Shown here one piece after another: positions 51,303-61,348 of a stretch of DNA of 64,000 nucleotides; position 1 is the stretch's first letter, and each line of letters starts with the position of its first letter. Origin of the DNA: Acidobacterium sp. (lineage in GTDB: Bacteria > Acidobacteriota > Vicinamibacteria > Vicinamibacterales > UBA2999). Under the pieces are notes generated by a model. It did no database searches. It was not told the origin of the DNA and saw only the letters and a list, made by a program, of their open reading frames with translations. The stretch lies in the NCBI GenBank assembly GCA_002737365.1, contig NSIL01000010.1, forward strand, positions 38,835 to 102,834. Direction: 5' to 3'. The position numbers were made by a program, and so were the translations under genes.

Positions 51303-52963
51303 TCGACGAACGTCACCTTGTTGATCTCGCGCAGCGTGGTCTCGCCGTTCAGCACCCGCTCGACGGCCGACTCGCGCAGCAGCCGCATGCCCTGCTCCCG
51401 GGCCGCCCGCTTCACTTCCGAGATCGGGCGCTTGTCGAGAATGATCTCGCGGATGTGGTCGGTCAGATCGAGCAACTCGCAGATGGCCATGCGGCCCTTG
51501 AAGCCAGTACCGCTGCAGTCGATGCAGCCGGCACCTTCGTAAAAGGTGTGCTTTGCGGCGACCCCCGCGTCGATGGCCGATTCGGCCAGCAACTCCGGGG
51601 CGATCAGCACCGGCTGCTTGCAAGCCGCGCAGATCTTGCGGACCAGGCGCTGCGCCATCACGCAGTTGAGCGCGGAGATGAACTGGTAGGGCTCGACGCC
51701 CATGTTCAGGAAGCGGCCGAGCACGTCAAAGACGTTGTTGGCGTGCACCGTGGTGAACACCAGGTGACCGGTCAGGGCCGACTGAATGGCAATCTGCGCA
51801 GTCTCCGGATCGCGGATTTCTCCGACCATCACCTTGTCGGGGTCGTGGCGCAAAATCGAGCGCAGCCCGCGCGCGAAAGTCAGTCCCTTCTTCTCGTTGA
51901 TGGGAATCTGCGTGATGCCCTTCAACTGATATTCGACCGGGTCTTCGATGGTGATGATCTTGTCTTCGCTGGTGCGAATCTCGGCCAGCGCCGCATAGAG
52001 CGTGGTGGTCTTGCCGCTGCCGGTGGGGCCGGTGACCAGCACCATGCCGTACGGCTCACGGATGTACTTGCGGAACCGCCTGAGCTCCTCCTCGGGAAAG
52101 CCGAGGATGTCGAGCCGGAGTTCGGTGAACTGCTCGCTCATCGACTGCTTGTCGAGAATACGGATCACGGCGTCCTCGCCGTGTACACTCGGCATCACCG
52201 AGACCCGGAAGTCGATGGTCTTGCCGGCCGCGCGCAAGCGGAAGCGGCCGTCCTGCGGCACACGCTTCTCGGCGATATCGAGCTCGGCCATCACCTTGAT
52301 GCGCGACAGGATCGAACTGTGAAACCGCTTGGCGATCGGTCGCATCGCCGACTGCAGCACACCGTCGATGCGGTACTTCACGTAGACCCCATCGTCCTGC
52401 GTCTCGATGTGAATGTCACTGGCGCGACGCTGGATGGCCGTGTAGATGGTGGAGTCAACCAGGCGAATAATTGGACTGCTGTCACTGGTCAGCCGTTCAA
52501 CGGTCAGGTTGTCATCACCGCGGTCATCGTCTTTGAGGACCTGGATCTGGAATTCCTCGGTCGCATCGTCGAGCACGCGCTGCGAGCTCTCGCTCTTCTT
52601 CAGCATGCCCTCGATCGCCGAACGGGCGCCGACCATCACCCGCACCGGGGTGCCCAGAATGACGCCGAGCTCGTCGATCATCGGCAGGTCGGTCGGATCC
52701 GACACGACAATCACCAGCGACCGGCCATCCCGGCGATACGGCACGAAGCCATACCGCAGCATCAGGTCCGCCGGAATCGAACGGAACAGTTTCTGATCGA
52801 TCCGGAAGTCATGCATGTTCAGAAAGTCGAGCCGGTAGCGCTCGGCCAGGCGACGGGCCGCGGCCTCCTCGGCGCTGCGCTCTGCGGCCGAGACCTCCGG
52901 CGCCGTGGCCGGCTCATCGATCAGCGCCGCCGGGTCGAGCGGCTGGTCCGGAGTTACATCCAT
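51299..52963 (-). CDS. GspE/PilB-type secretion ATPase
   Basis: A 554-residue hexameric motor that powers pilin addition. The MshEN/N-terminal domain (about residues 40-150) is followed by the Walker A GPTGSGKTT (312-320), an Asp box (IITIEDPVEYQL), Walker B (VMVGEIRDPETAQIA) and the His box (LTGHLVFTTVHAN). A zinc tetracysteine site is formed by CAACKQP and CIDCSGTG. It lies 19 bp downstream of GspF and is coupled to PilM by ATGA. Confidence 0.96.
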   Translation of the reverse strand: MDVTPDQPLDPAALIDEPATAPEVSAAERSAEEAAARRLAERYRLDFLNMHDFRIDQKLFRSIPADLMLRYGFVPYRRDGRSLVIVVSDPTDLPMIDELGVILGTPVRVMVGARSAIEGMLKKSESSQRVLDDATEEFQIQVLKDDDRGDDNLTVERLTSDSSPIIRLVDSTIYTAIQRRASDIHIETQDDGVYVKYRIDGVLQSAMRPIAKRFHSSILSRIKVMAELDIAEKRVPQDGRFRLRAAGKTIDFRVSVMPSVHGEDAVIRILDKQSMSEQFTELRLDILGFPEEELRRFRKYIREPYGMVLVTGPTGSGKTTTLYAALAEIRTSEDKIITIEDPVEYQLKGITQIPINEKKGLTFARGLRSILRHDPDKVMVGEIRDPETAQIAIQSALTGHLVFTTVHANNVFDVLGRFLNMGVEPYQFISALNCVMAQRLVRKICAACKQPVLIAPELLAESAIDAGVAAKHTFYEGAGCIDCSGTGFKGRMAICELLDLTDHIREIILDKRPISEVKRAAREQGMRLLRESAVERVLNGETTLREINKVTFVE

Positions 52964-52982
52964 GGGACGCGGCCCTTCGTCA

Positions 52983-54191
52983 TCAGCGGTTGCCCATCAC
53001 CGAGGTGAGCTCGAACAACGGCATGTAGAGGGCCAGCACAATGCCCGCGATCACGACGCCCATGAACACCAGCATCGCCGGCTCAATCACCGTCACGAAC
53101 CGGGCGACGTCGGTCTCGATCTCGTCGTCGTAGAAGTCGGCCAGGCTGTTCAGCATCTCCGTCAGTGCGCCGGTCGACTCGCCCACCTCAATCATCTTGA
53201 TGGCCACGTCCGGCACGGTCTTGCGCTCGAGCATGGTGGCCGATAAACTTTGTCCCTCGCGCACCCTGGTGGCCGCAATCGCCAGTTCCTGTCCCAGGTG
53301 GCGGTTGCCGGTCGACCGGGCCGCAATCTCGAGCGCGTTGACCAGCGGAATGCCGCCGCCGAGCAACGTCGCCAGCGTGCGGGCCAGTTGCGTGGTCGCG
53401 AATTTGTGAAAGCTCGTCCCCACGAACGGCAGCTTCAACAGCAGCAAATCGAACTTCGGTCCATGCCCCGGCTGCCGCACCCAGCTCCAGAACGCGGCGC
53501 CGCCGACACCGAGTGCAATCACGATCGGCAGAAACTGCTGCCGGATGACGTCCGAGACCGCGACGATGACGCGCGTGGACAGCGGCAGATCGGAACCGAA
53601 GCTCAGGTAGAACTCCGAGAAAGTCGGCACCACCTTCACCATGATGATCGCGACCAGCACCACCGCGAGCCCGATCAGGATGGCCGGATAAATCATTGCG
53701 GAAATGGTCTTCGAGCGGACCGCATCGACCGTCTTCGAATACGACACGTAGCGCCGCAGCACCGCATCGAGATTACCGGCGCGCTCGCCCGCCATCAACG
53801 ACGCGGTGTAGACACTGGGAAACAACTCGCCGTGCCCGGCAAACGCATCCGACAACGCCGTGCCGCCCCGCACTTTCTCATAAACATCGTCGAGGACAGA
53901 CTTGAACAACGGGTTCGTCAGGCGGGTGCGCAGGATGTCGAGTGACTGCACCAGCGGCATGCCGGCCTTCAGCAGCGTCGCCAGTTCCTGGTTGAAGACC
54001 AGGAATTCGTGACGGGAAATCTTGCGACCGGTCGTGAACGAAACGTTGCCAAAGCCCAGCCGGGGGCGAAGTGCCAGAACGTGCAGCCCTTTGTCCTCGA
54101 GCTCACGCCTGAGGGCCGCTTCGTTCTGGGCAACGTAAACGCCCTCGATGATCTCACCAGATATGGTGCCGAGCCGGCAGCGGAATTCCAT
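52983..54191 (-). CDS. GspF/PilC-type inner-membrane platform protein
   Basis: A 402-residue platform protein with two repeated GspF domains (ELATLLKAGMPLVQSLDIL and TLATLLGGGIPLVNALEIAA) and three membrane helices (for example TISAMIYPAILIGLAVVLVAIIMVKV and VIEPAMLVFMGVVIAGIVLAL). ATG 54191 is chosen over the longer ORF because a TATAAT lies 24 bp upstream. It is the first gene of the secretion operon, giving the order F, E, M, N, O, small cohesin, two pseudopilins. Confidence 0.95.
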   Translation of the reverse strand: MEFRCRLGTISGEIIEGVYVAQNEAALRRELEDKGLHVLALRPRLGFGNVSFTTGRKISRHEFLVFNQELATLLKAGMPLVQSLDILRTRLTNPLFKSVLDDVYEKVRGGTALSDAFAGHGELFPSVYTASLMAGERAGNLDAVLRRYVSYSKTVDAVRSKTISAMIYPAILIGLAVVLVAIIMVKVVPTFSEFYLSFGSDLPLSTRVIVAVSDVIRQQFLPIVIALGVGGAAFWSWVRQPGHGPKFDLLLLKLPFVGTSFHKFATTQLARTLATLLGGGIPLVNALEIAARSTGNRHLGQELAIAATRVREGQSLSATMLERKTVPDVAIKMIEVGESTGALTEMLNSLADFYDDEIETDVARFVTVIEPAMLVFMGVVIAGIVLALYMPLFELTSVMGNR

Positions 54192-54215
54192 CCCTAACAG
54201 ATTGACCCACAGAGG

Positions 54216-54221
54216 ATTATA
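54216..54221 (-). promoter_or_regulatory. -10 element for the gspF-led operon
   Basis: An exact TATAAT on the minus strand, 24 bp upstream of the gspF ATG. The -35 region at normal spacing is weak. Confidence 0.45.
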
Positions 54222-54285
54222 CGGAACTGGAACCTGTATTCCCACCCGTTTAGACGGTCGACCAGGCCGAATAGTCCTAAGCGGG

Positions 54286-54474
54286 TTACCGGGTAATCAT
54301 CGCTGCGGAAAACGACACTTCCCCGCCGGCCCTCAGCTGCGCCGTCGCCATGGCGCCGTCCACGCGGTACGACTGCACCGACATGGTGCGGCCGGTCTTG
54401 AAGACCAGAATTTACGCGCTCGCGACATTCGCGAACAGCAGCACCGCCGAGCACAGCGCGAAGACTCTGAGCAT
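54286..54474 (-). pseudogene. Truncated exported protein remnant (lytic transglycosylase-type N-terminus)
   Basis: From ATG 54474 the frame reads a signal peptide (MLRVFALCSAVLLFANVASA), then a TAA, and continues in the same frame as ILVFKTGRTMSVQSYRVDG and AGGEVSFSAAMITR before a second TAA at 54286. The second part looks like the short beta-domain found ahead of the catalytic domain in some acidobacterial transglycosylases. The catalytic part is missing. It starts 2 bp after the stop of the neighbouring lipoprotein. Confidence 0.5.
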
Positions 54475-54476
54475 TA

Positions 54477-55355
54477 CTATTGGATAAACGCGTGGAAGAC
54501 GCGAACGCCAAGTTCGCGCGGATCGCCGCTCTTCATGGCGGGCTCGAGCGCCGGCACGAAGGTTTTATCGGCCGTGAACTTCATTTCGACCATATCACCC
54601 TGCCCCAGCTGCGCGGCGGTGATCGGGTAGGTGCGCACGGGCGCTTCGGTGGCGCTCAACGGCACGGTGGCCAACACCTGGTCGCCCACCGCAATGGTGA
54701 GCTGCTGCGCGGCGTTCGGGCCGGTGGCGGGATCGTCCACTTGTAGATACAGGACGACATCACGCTTCGGGTTGCGGAACGCGAGGGTCGCGTCTTTCTT
54801 GGTCCACTGCCACTCGGTACGGCCGGCGCCCTCGGCCACGACCTCGGCGGGGTGCCAGCCATCCTTGAAGATCACGAAGATGTTCTCGGTCTGCGGCAGC
54901 AACTCGAAATCGACGACCTTGTACGAGCGGTCGCCGCGGTCCTCGTTCGACAGCTTGAGGCGTTCGTTATTGCCAGGAGCGTAAAGACCGGCCACGACCT
55001 TGGCCGCGCCGACATAGGGGTAGCTCGGCACGAACATGGTGCGGGTGTACTCGACCGTCTGGCCGGCCTTCCACTCGATGGTCGGGGTCGGTGGCTCGTG
55101 GTCGTCGGCCCACATCAACTCATCGTCGGCGTCGAGGAAGTGGACGAACATGCGGCGCGGGCCCAGGTTCGAGGCGTTGGCGGCCGGCGTGAACTTGTAG
55201 GTCACCTCGACCGGGCTACCGAGCGCCACCTTGGCGCGCGACAGCGACACCTGCAGTGTCCCGACCGGCGGGGTGGTGTCTTCAGCCTTGCCGCAGGCCG
55301 CCAGGGTGACTGCCAGGGTGGTCAGGACCGTCAGGGTCCAAAATCTACTAACCAT
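54477..55355 (-). CDS. Hypothetical lipoprotein, beta-sandwich-like
   Basis: A 292-residue exported lipoprotein of unknown function. The signal [17 protein letters not shown] ends in a good lipobox (cysteine about residue 21). The mature chain is beta-rich with aromatic and acidic segments ([34 protein letters not shown]) like an immunoglobulin/fibronectin-type sandwich. ATG 55355 is chosen; 55370 is an alternative. It is divergent from the microcompartment shell gene across 36 bp. Confidence 0.72.
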   Translation of the reverse strand: MVSRFWTLTVLTTLAVTLAACGKAEDTTPPVGTLQVSLSRAKVALGSPVEVTYKFTPAANASNLGPRRMFVHFLDADDELMWADDHEPPTPTIEWKAGQTVEYTRTMFVPSYPYVGAAKVVAGLYAPGNNERLKLSNEDRGDRSYKVVDFELLPQTENIFVIFKDGWHPAEVVAEGAGRTEWQWTKKDATLAFRNPKRDVVLYLQVDDPATGPNAAQQLTIAVGDQVLATVPLSATEAPVRTYPITAAQLGQGDMVEMKFTADKTFVPALEPAMKSGDPRELGVRVFHAFIQ

Positions 55356-55391
55356 GTCTCTTCGTTGCATAGGGGTCGAAACGAGAATATC

Positions 55392-55688
<297 letters not shown>

Positions 55689-55691
55689 CGG

Positions 55692-57470
55692 TTGTCGGAC
55701 CAGGACCTCGCGTCGATCGCCGAGGCCCGGGCGCTCGCGCGCCGGGCGAAGCTGGCACAGGCCACGCTCGCCGAATTTTCCCAGGACCAGATCGACCGCA
55801 TTGTCGAGGCGATGGCGATGGCGGTCGTGCCGCATGCCGAGGCGCTCGCGCGCCTGGCCGTGGAAGAGACCACCTTCGGCGTCGTCAGCGACAAAATCCA
55901 GAAGAACCTGTTTGCCTCGCAACGGGTGTTCGAGTTCATCAAGCCCATGAAGACCGTCGGCGTGATCAACCGGATCGACGATCGCAAGATCATCGAGATC
56001 GCCGAACCGTTTGGTGTGGTGGCGGCCATTATTCCATCCACCAACCCGACCTCGACGGCGATCTACAAGATCCTGATTGCGATCAAGGCGCGCTGCGCGG
56101 TCGTGATGACGCCGCATCCGTCGGCCGCCCGCTGCATCACCCAGACGGCCGATCTCATGAACGAGGCCGGTCGCCGCGCCGGGCTGCCCGACGGCGCGAT
56201 TGGCTGGATGACGACCGTCACGCTCGAAGGCACGCAGGCACTGATGAAGGCGCGCGAGGTCGCGGTGATTCTCGCGACCGGCGGCATGGGCCTGGTGCGC
56301 GCGGCCTACAGCGCCGGCAAGCCCGCCTACGGTGTCGGCCCGGGCAACGCGCCGTGCTACATCGAGTCGAGCGCCGACGTGCGCAAGGCCGCCAACGACA
56401 TCCTGACTGGCAAGGCATTCGACCACGGCGTGCTGTGCTCATCGCCCAACTCGGTGGTGGTGGATCAAGCCGTCGAGGCGGAAGCGCGGCGTCAGTTCAA
56501 GGATCAGGGTGGCTACTTCCTGTCGTCGGCGGAAGCGGAAACGCTGGCGAGGCAGTTGGTGACACCGCAGCGATTGCCCAACCCCGCGTTTGTCGGCAAG
56601 TCGGCCGTCTACATCGCCGAGCAGTGCGGCATCGCCGTGCCGGCGGGCACGCGCGCGCTGATTGCGGAACTGACGGGCGTCGGCCGAGACTTTCCCCTGT
56701 CGATCGAAAAGCTGTGCCCGGTCCTGTCGTACTACGTCGTAGAGGATTGGCGCGACGCCTGCGAGCGCTGCAAGCAGATCCTGAAGTACGGCGGCATGGG
56801 TCACACCATGTCGATTCACTCGCAGAACGACGCGGTCATTCTCGCATTTGGACTGCACAAGCCGGCCTACCGCATTTGCGTGAACACGCCGACCACCCAT
56901 GGCTCAATCGGCCTGACCACCGGTCTGGACCCGGCGATGACGCTTGGCTGCGGCGGGTTCGGCGGCAACATCACGTCGGACAACATTTCACCGAAGCATC
57001 TCCTCAATATCAAACGGGTCGCTTACGAATTGCGGCCGGCCATGGCTTCGCCGCAGGTGCCAAGGGTGCCTAACGTGCCTGAGGTGCTTGGGGTGCTCAC
57101 ATCTGGTGCTCCTGCGCTTCCCAAAGCGCCCGCGAGACCGCAACCAGATGCAATTTCGGCGGACGCACTGACCAGCCGGATCGACCAGTTCCTGGCGACC
57201 CGGGGCTTGGCACCGGCATCCGCCGCCACTCGCCCGGAAGCAGGCGAGCTGCGGCGAGACCTCGCCGAAGCGGCCTCCAGCCGCGAAGGCAGGCTCCAGG
57301 CACCTGCTGTCGCCGAGAAGTTCGTTTGCGAGGATGACGTCCGACTAGCCATTAAACAGGGTCGAACGCTCCTGATCGGCGAGCGAACCATCGTCACTCC
57401 GGCTGCCCGGGATGCAGGTGAGGCGGCGAAGGTGTTCGTGCAGGTCGGCTGGCCTTCCGTAAACAGCTGA
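55692..57470 (+). CDS. CoA-acylating aldehyde dehydrogenase (EutE/PduP-like) with C-terminal extension
   Basis: A 592-residue enzyme that oxidises an aldehyde to acyl-CoA using NAD and CoA. The catalytic cysteine is in [14 protein letters not shown], and [24 protein letters not shown] closes the catalytic domain near residue 455. A valine/proline-rich linker made of a 9-bp DNA repeat follows, then an amphipathic helix ([16 protein letters not shown]) that could be an encapsulation peptide. A final small domain ([20 protein letters not shown]) resembles segments of other microcompartment-associated proteins. Start is TTG, 3 bp after the BMC-H gene. Confidence 0.88.
   Translation: MSDQDLASIAEARALARRAKLAQATLAEFSQDQIDRIVEAMAMAVVPHAEALARLAVEETTFGVVSDKIQKNLFASQRVFEFIKPMKTVGVINRIDDRKIIEIAEPFGVVAAIIPSTNPTSTAIYKILIAIKARCAVVMTPHPSAARCITQTADLMNEAGRRAGLPDGAIGWMTTVTLEGTQALMKAREVAVILATGGMGLVRAAYSAGKPAYGVGPGNAPCYIESSADVRKAANDILTGKAFDHGVLCSSPNSVVVDQAVEAEARRQFKDQGGYFLSSAEAETLARQLVTPQRLPNPAFVGKSAVYIAEQCGIAVPAGTRALIAELTGVGRDFPLSIEKLCPVLSYYVVEDWRDACERCKQILKYGGMGHTMSIHSQNDAVILAFGLHKPAYRICVNTPTTHGSIGLTTGLDPAMTLGCGGFGGNITSDNISPKHLLNIKRVAYELRPAMASPQVPRVPNVPEVLGVLTSGAPALPKAPARPQPDAISADALTSRIDQFLATRGLAPASAATRPEAGELRRDLAEAASSREGRLQAPAVAEKFVCEDDVRLAIKQGRTLLIGERTIVTPAARDAGEAAKVFVQVGWPSVNS
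57056..57097 (+). repeat. 9-bp tandem array GGTGCCnnn, copy 2
   Basis: Five units of GGTGCC/CGTGCC/GGTGCT plus three variable bases in exact 9-bp phase, encoding the [14 protein letters not shown] linker of the aldehyde dehydrogenase. Same unit as at 19272-19298 and 60315-60347. Confidence 0.65.
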
Positions 57471-57539
57471 GCCACAACAGGTTGACCCCAAACTTTGGGG
57501 CGTGCTACCCTGCCGCGGGACAAGTCTTTCCCAAGTCAA

Positions 57540-59264
57540 ATGCTGCGTCCTTGCTCCTTCCCCATCGCGCTCTTGTGCTGCACCACGGTGCTGGCCGGAT
57601 GCGCCACAGGCTCGGGCGCCAAGGCCGCTAAGGTCATTCCACAACCGCCCACGGCCGTCCTGCCGCCGGCGCCGGCCGCGCCCGCCTTGCCCGATCCGGC
57701 GGTCGCCCTGATGGCGGAATCCGATCAGCACTTCACGACCGGCCAACAGGAGCTCACTCTCGGACACCTCGAGCGCGCCCGAAGTGAGTTCAACCGTTCG
57801 CTCGACCTCCTGCTCGAGTCGCCCGACGGCGCCCGCGCCGATGCCAGGCGGCGCGAGCATTTCGACCGCCTCGTCGACCGCATCAGCGTGCTCGAGCAAG
57901 GGGCACTCGCCAAGGGCGACGGCTTCACCGAAACCAGGACCGAGCCGGCCTCGATTGACGCGTTGCTGGCGATTGAAACTTTCGACACCGCCAAGCCCGC
58001 GCTGGCCACTGCCGAGCGGGTTGAAGCCGACCTCGAGACCACGACGCACGACATTCCGATTCCGACCAACGACCGCGTGCTTCGCTACGTGGAGTTGTTT
58101 CAGGGCCGGCTGCGAGAGTTTCTCACTGACGGCCTGTCGCGCGGCACGCAGTACCTGCCGATGATTCAGGAGACGTTCCGGGCTGAGGGCCTGCCGCTGG
58201 ACCTGGCCTACATTCCTCTCATCGAGAGCGCCTTCAAGCCGTCGGCGCTGTCGCGGGCGCAAGCCCGTGGCGTGTGGCAGTTCATGCGCGGCACGGCTCT
58301 CGAGAACGGCCTGAAGGCCGACTGGTATCTCGACGAACGGGCAGATGTCGAGAAGGCCACGCAGGCGGCGGCCAAGTACCTCAAGACCTTGCACCGGATG
58401 TTCGAAGACTGGCACCTCGCCATGGCGTCGTACAACGGCGGACCCGGTCGCGTGAAGCGCGCGCTCACCCGCAGCCAAAAGAACGATTTCTGGCAGTTGA
58501 GCGCGACCACGCGCTACCTGCCGCGCGAAACGCGCGACTACGTGCCGATGATCCTGGCCGCGGTCATCATCGCCAAGAACCCCGCCCAGTACGGCTTCGA
58601 CATTGCCCCGATGGTCTTGCCGGTGACCGAATCGGTGACGGCACCACCGGCGCTCGACCTGCGTCGCGTCGCCGAGTGGGCCGGCGTGCCCGTCGACGAG
58701 ATCCAGAAGCTCAACCCCGAATTCCGCCGCTGGACGACCCCGGTCAAGACGGGTGCCTATTCGATTCGCGTGCCGCAGGGCACAGCCGACCGCGTCCGCG
58801 AGGGCCTGGCCTCGGCCGCGCCTGGTCAGTTGAACGCCATGCAGTGGCACACGGTGAAGCAGGGCGAGACCATCGCCGCGATCGCTAAGAAGCTGCGCGT
58901 CAATCGCACCGATCTCGCCGAAGCCAACTACCTGAAGGTGAACTCGCGGATCAAGGTGGGCACCAGGCTGATCATCCCGCGCATGCCGTCATCGGCCCTG
59001 CTGGCCAGGGCTTCGTCAGCCGACCTCGAGAACGCCGCGGCCGCGACCGTAGCCGAGATTCTTGCTGAGACGACGGCGCTGCCGGAACCGGCGCCCGCCA
59101 GGATTTACCGAGTGCGCGCCGGCGATACGTTGTCAGCCATCTCGCGGAAGACGGGTGCGAGTGTGGCCCAGCTCAAGAGTTGGAACAAGATGCGCGGCAC
59201 CAGGCTGAACGTCGGCGACCGGCTGATCGTGCAGCCGCCCACCGCCAAGAACGCCAACCAGTAG
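57540..59264 (+). CDS. MltD-type lytic transglycosylase lipoprotein with two LysM domains
   Basis: A 574-residue lipoprotein that cuts peptidoglycan glycan strands, releasing anhydro-muropeptides. ATG 57540 gives the signal LLCCTTVLAGC (lipobox). A helical region precedes the SLT domain, whose catalytic glutamate is in IPLIESAFKPSALS, followed by GVWQFMRGTA and MASYNGGPGRV. Two LysM repeats bind peptidoglycan (WHTVKQGETIAAIAKKLRV and YRVRAGDTLSAISRKTGAS). Its products could feed the murQ/nagB recycling group elsewhere in the window. Confidence 0.94.
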   Translation: MLRPCSFPIALLCCTTVLAGCATGSGAKAAKVIPQPPTAVLPPAPAAPALPDPAVALMAESDQHFTTGQQELTLGHLERARSEFNRSLDLLLESPDGARADARRREHFDRLVDRISVLEQGALAKGDGFTETRTEPASIDALLAIETFDTAKPALATAERVEADLETTTHDIPIPTNDRVLRYVELFQGRLREFLTDGLSRGTQYLPMIQETFRAEGLPLDLAYIPLIESAFKPSALSRAQARGVWQFMRGTALENGLKADWYLDERADVEKATQAAAKYLKTLHRMFEDWHLAMASYNGGPGRVKRALTRSQKNDFWQLSATTRYLPRETRDYVPMILAAVIIAKNPAQYGFDIAPMVLPVTESVTAPPALDLRRVAEWAGVPVDEIQKLNPEFRRWTTPVKTGAYSIRVPQGTADRVREGLASAAPGQLNAMQWHTVKQGETIAAIAKKLRVNRTDLAEANYLKVNSRIKVGTRLIIPRMPSSALLARASSADLENAAAATVAEILAETTALPEPAPARIYRVRAGDTLSAISRKTGASVAQLKSWNKMRGTRLNVGDRLIVQPPTAKNANQ

Positions 59265-59270
59265 GATCAA

Positions 59271-59608
59271 TCAACAGGAGTTCAAGAGATCAGGACTTCC
59301 TTCGAGCGCCGTCGCCTTCTGCGAGACGTGTTCGGCCAGGGCAGTGAGCGAGGTAAGCCGCTGTTTGGTGTTCTTGCTCAGTTCCTGCAGTTGCGCGAGC
59401 GGACCACGTCGACCGATCGCGCCACCTCGGCGGTCGAGACCTTCAGTTGCCCGCGCAGTTCCTCGAACCAGGCGCACTCCGTGCGGAGGGTTTCGATCGT
59501 GGCCTGGTTCTCGAGCGCCTGCGATGCCAGTTGGTTGACCGCCAGGCGATGTGTCTGCAGCTCGCCGTCCGGCGCGGTGATCTTCTCGGACACGCTCGAG
59601 GGTATCTC
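59271..59608 (-). pseudogene. Remnant of a long coiled-coil protein
   Basis: Two minus-strand frames together encode one coiled coil. One frame reads SEKITAPDGELQTHRLAVNQ, ENQATIETLRTECAWFEEL and STAEVARSVD. After a frameshift near 59400-59415 another frame continues as LAQLQELSKNTKQRLTSLTA and LAEHVSQKATALEGS, then stops at 59271. The heptad-like pattern and lack of start or end domains suggest a fragment of a much larger protein. Apart from this, the 59265-59777 gap holds only the comM ribosome site. Confidence 0.6.
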
Positions 59609-59777
59609 GCGCCGGAGGGTCGGGAGGACAGGCCGGTAGCCGCAGAAATTGCGGCATCCCTGGCCCGTCCGGGTGGCTGTTCCTGCAATATCCCGGAGAC
59701 GGGAACTACGCCCTCGGAACAATTGCGCCCGAATTCGTCACACCACCGGCGGCAGTCCGCTTGCACCTGGAGGGCGC

Positions 59778-61301
59778 ATGTTGGCCACCGTCGAAAGCGC
59801 GACCGTCATTGGCATCGACGCCTGCCGTGTGCACGTCGAGGTTGACGTCAGCTTCGGCCTGCCCCACTTTCAGCTGGTCGGGTTGCCAGACGCGAGCGTC
59901 CGCGAAAGCCGCGACCGCGTTCGCGCCGCGATTCGAAACTCGGGTTACGAGTTTCCCGCGCATCGAATCACCATCAACCTGGCGCCGGGGGACGTGCGCA
60001 AGGCGGGGCCGGCATTCGACCTCCCCATCGCCCTCGGGATGCTGGCCGCGACCGGCAAAGTACAACCGTCCAGCCTGGCGGGCATCCTGCACGTCGGCGA
60101 GCTGTCGCTCGACGGCGCCATCCAGCCGGCCCGTGGCGTGCTGGCCATTGCCGCCGAAGCCAGGCGCCACGGCGCGCGAGCCTTACTGCTGCCCTACGAC
60201 AACCTCGCCGAAGCCGCGGTCGTCTCGGGCCTCACGCTGCTGCCGGTCCGCACGCTCGTCGAGGCGGTGACGCGCCTGAACCAATCGCCAGCCGACTGGC
60301 CAATACCGGCACCGAGCACCCTTGGCACCCCTGGCACTCTTGGCACCCTCGACCTTGACCTGTCCGACCTTCACGGCCAGGCCTTCGCCCGACGCGCGCT
60401 GGAGGTGGCGGCGGCGGGCGGCCATAACCTCTTGATGGTTGGTCCACCAGGCGCGGGCAAAACCATGCTGGCGCGACGGCTGCCCGGTATTCTGCCGCCG
60501 CTGTCATTCGATGAAGCGATTGAGGCCACCACCATTCACTCGGTGGCTGGGCAACTGCGATCCGGCGTCGGCCTGCTGAGTGAACGGCCGTTTCGCGCGC
60601 CGCATCACACCATCTCCGACGTCGCGTTGGTCGGCGGCGGGTCCACGCCACGGCCTGGCGAAGTGAGCTTGGCGCATCACGGCGTGTTGTTCCTCGACGA
60701 GATGCCGGAGTTCGATCGTCGCGTGCTCGAGGCACTTCGACAGCCGATTGAGGAAGGCCGCATCACGGTGTCACGCGCCCTGCGATCGGTGGTGTTCCCG
60801 GCGCGCTTTGTGCTCGTGGCCGCGATGAACCCCTGCCCGTGTGGATACCTGGGCGATCCGAAACGCGTGTGCCGCTGCACGCCGCCACAGATCGCGCGTT
60901 ACCGCGGCCGGCTGTCCGGGCCGCTGCGCGATCGCCTGGATCTGATTGTGGAAGTCGAGGCGGTCCCGATCACCGCTTTGACTGAAGGCCCCGCCGGGGA
61001 ATCGTCGGCGGCGGTTCGCGAACGCGTGCTGGCGGCCAGGGCACGTCAACTCGCCCGTTGCGCCCGCGCGCGGGTGAACGCGCAGCTCAGCGGGACGGAG
61101 CTGAAGAAACACGCGCCACTGAACCTCGCCGGCCGGCGCCTGCTGGAGCGCTCGGCCGATAAGCTCCACCTGTCGGCCCGTGGCTTCCACCGCATCATCC
61201 GCGTCGCGCGGACGATTGCCGACCTGGCGGGCGCCGAGGCCATTGCCACCGAGCACCTGATGGAAGCACTGCAGTACCGGTTCGTTGAATCAACCTCGTA
61301 A
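59778..61301 (+). CDS. comM: YifB/ComM family Mg-chelatase-like AAA+ helicase
   Basis: A 507-residue AAA+ protein. The N-terminal Lon-like domain (VDVSFGLPHFQLVGLPDASVRES) is followed by Walker A GPPGAGKT, Walker B VLFLDEMPEF, FVLVAAMNPCPCGYLGD with a zinc-type cysteine cluster (CPCGY...CRC) and the C-terminal Mg-chelatase domain. In naturally competent bacteria ComM is a branch-migration helicase for transformed DNA. ATG 59778 is preceded by GGAGGG. A 9-bp repeat array encodes the linker between the two domains. Confidence 0.94.
   Translation: MLATVESATVIGIDACRVHVEVDVSFGLPHFQLVGLPDASVRESRDRVRAAIRNSGYEFPAHRITINLAPGDVRKAGPAFDLPIALGMLAATGKVQPSSLAGILHVGELSLDGAIQPARGVLAIAAEARRHGARALLLPYDNLAEAAVVSGLTLLPVRTLVEAVTRLNQSPADWPIPAPSTLGTPGTLGTLDLDLSDLHGQAFARRALEVAAAGGHNLLMVGPPGAGKTMLARRLPGILPPLSFDEAIEATTIHSVAGQLRSGVGLLSERPFRAPHHTISDVALVGGGSTPRPGEVSLAHHGVLFLDEMPEFDRRVLEALRQPIEEGRITVSRALRSVVFPARFVLVAAMNPCPCGYLGDPKRVCRCTPPQIARYRGRLSGPLRDRLDLIVEVEAVPITALTEGPAGESSAAVRERVLAARARQLARCARARVNAQLSGTELKKHAPLNLAGRRLLERSADKLHLSARGFHRIIRVARTIADLAGAEAIATEHLMEALQYRFVESTS
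60315..60347 (-). repeat. 9-bp tandem array GGTGCCnnn, copy 3 (inverted)
   Basis: On the plus strand AGCACC, GGCACC, GGCACT and GGCACC occur every 9 bp, the reverse complement of the units at 19272 and 57056. It encodes STLGTPGTLGTL in the ComM interdomain linker. Confidence 0.6.
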
Positions 61302-61348
61302 CGCCAGGAGAGTCACCAATGATGCCCGCGAACGTTGACGACACAGAA

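Noticed and set aside
51017-53008. 663-aa plus-strand ORF over gspE and pilM
   Set aside because: Antisense to two well-supported genes; composition is a typical shadow frame.
59447-59845. 132-aa plus-strand ORF upstream of comM
   Set aside because: It is antisense to the coiled-coil remnant and runs into comM out of frame; no signature.
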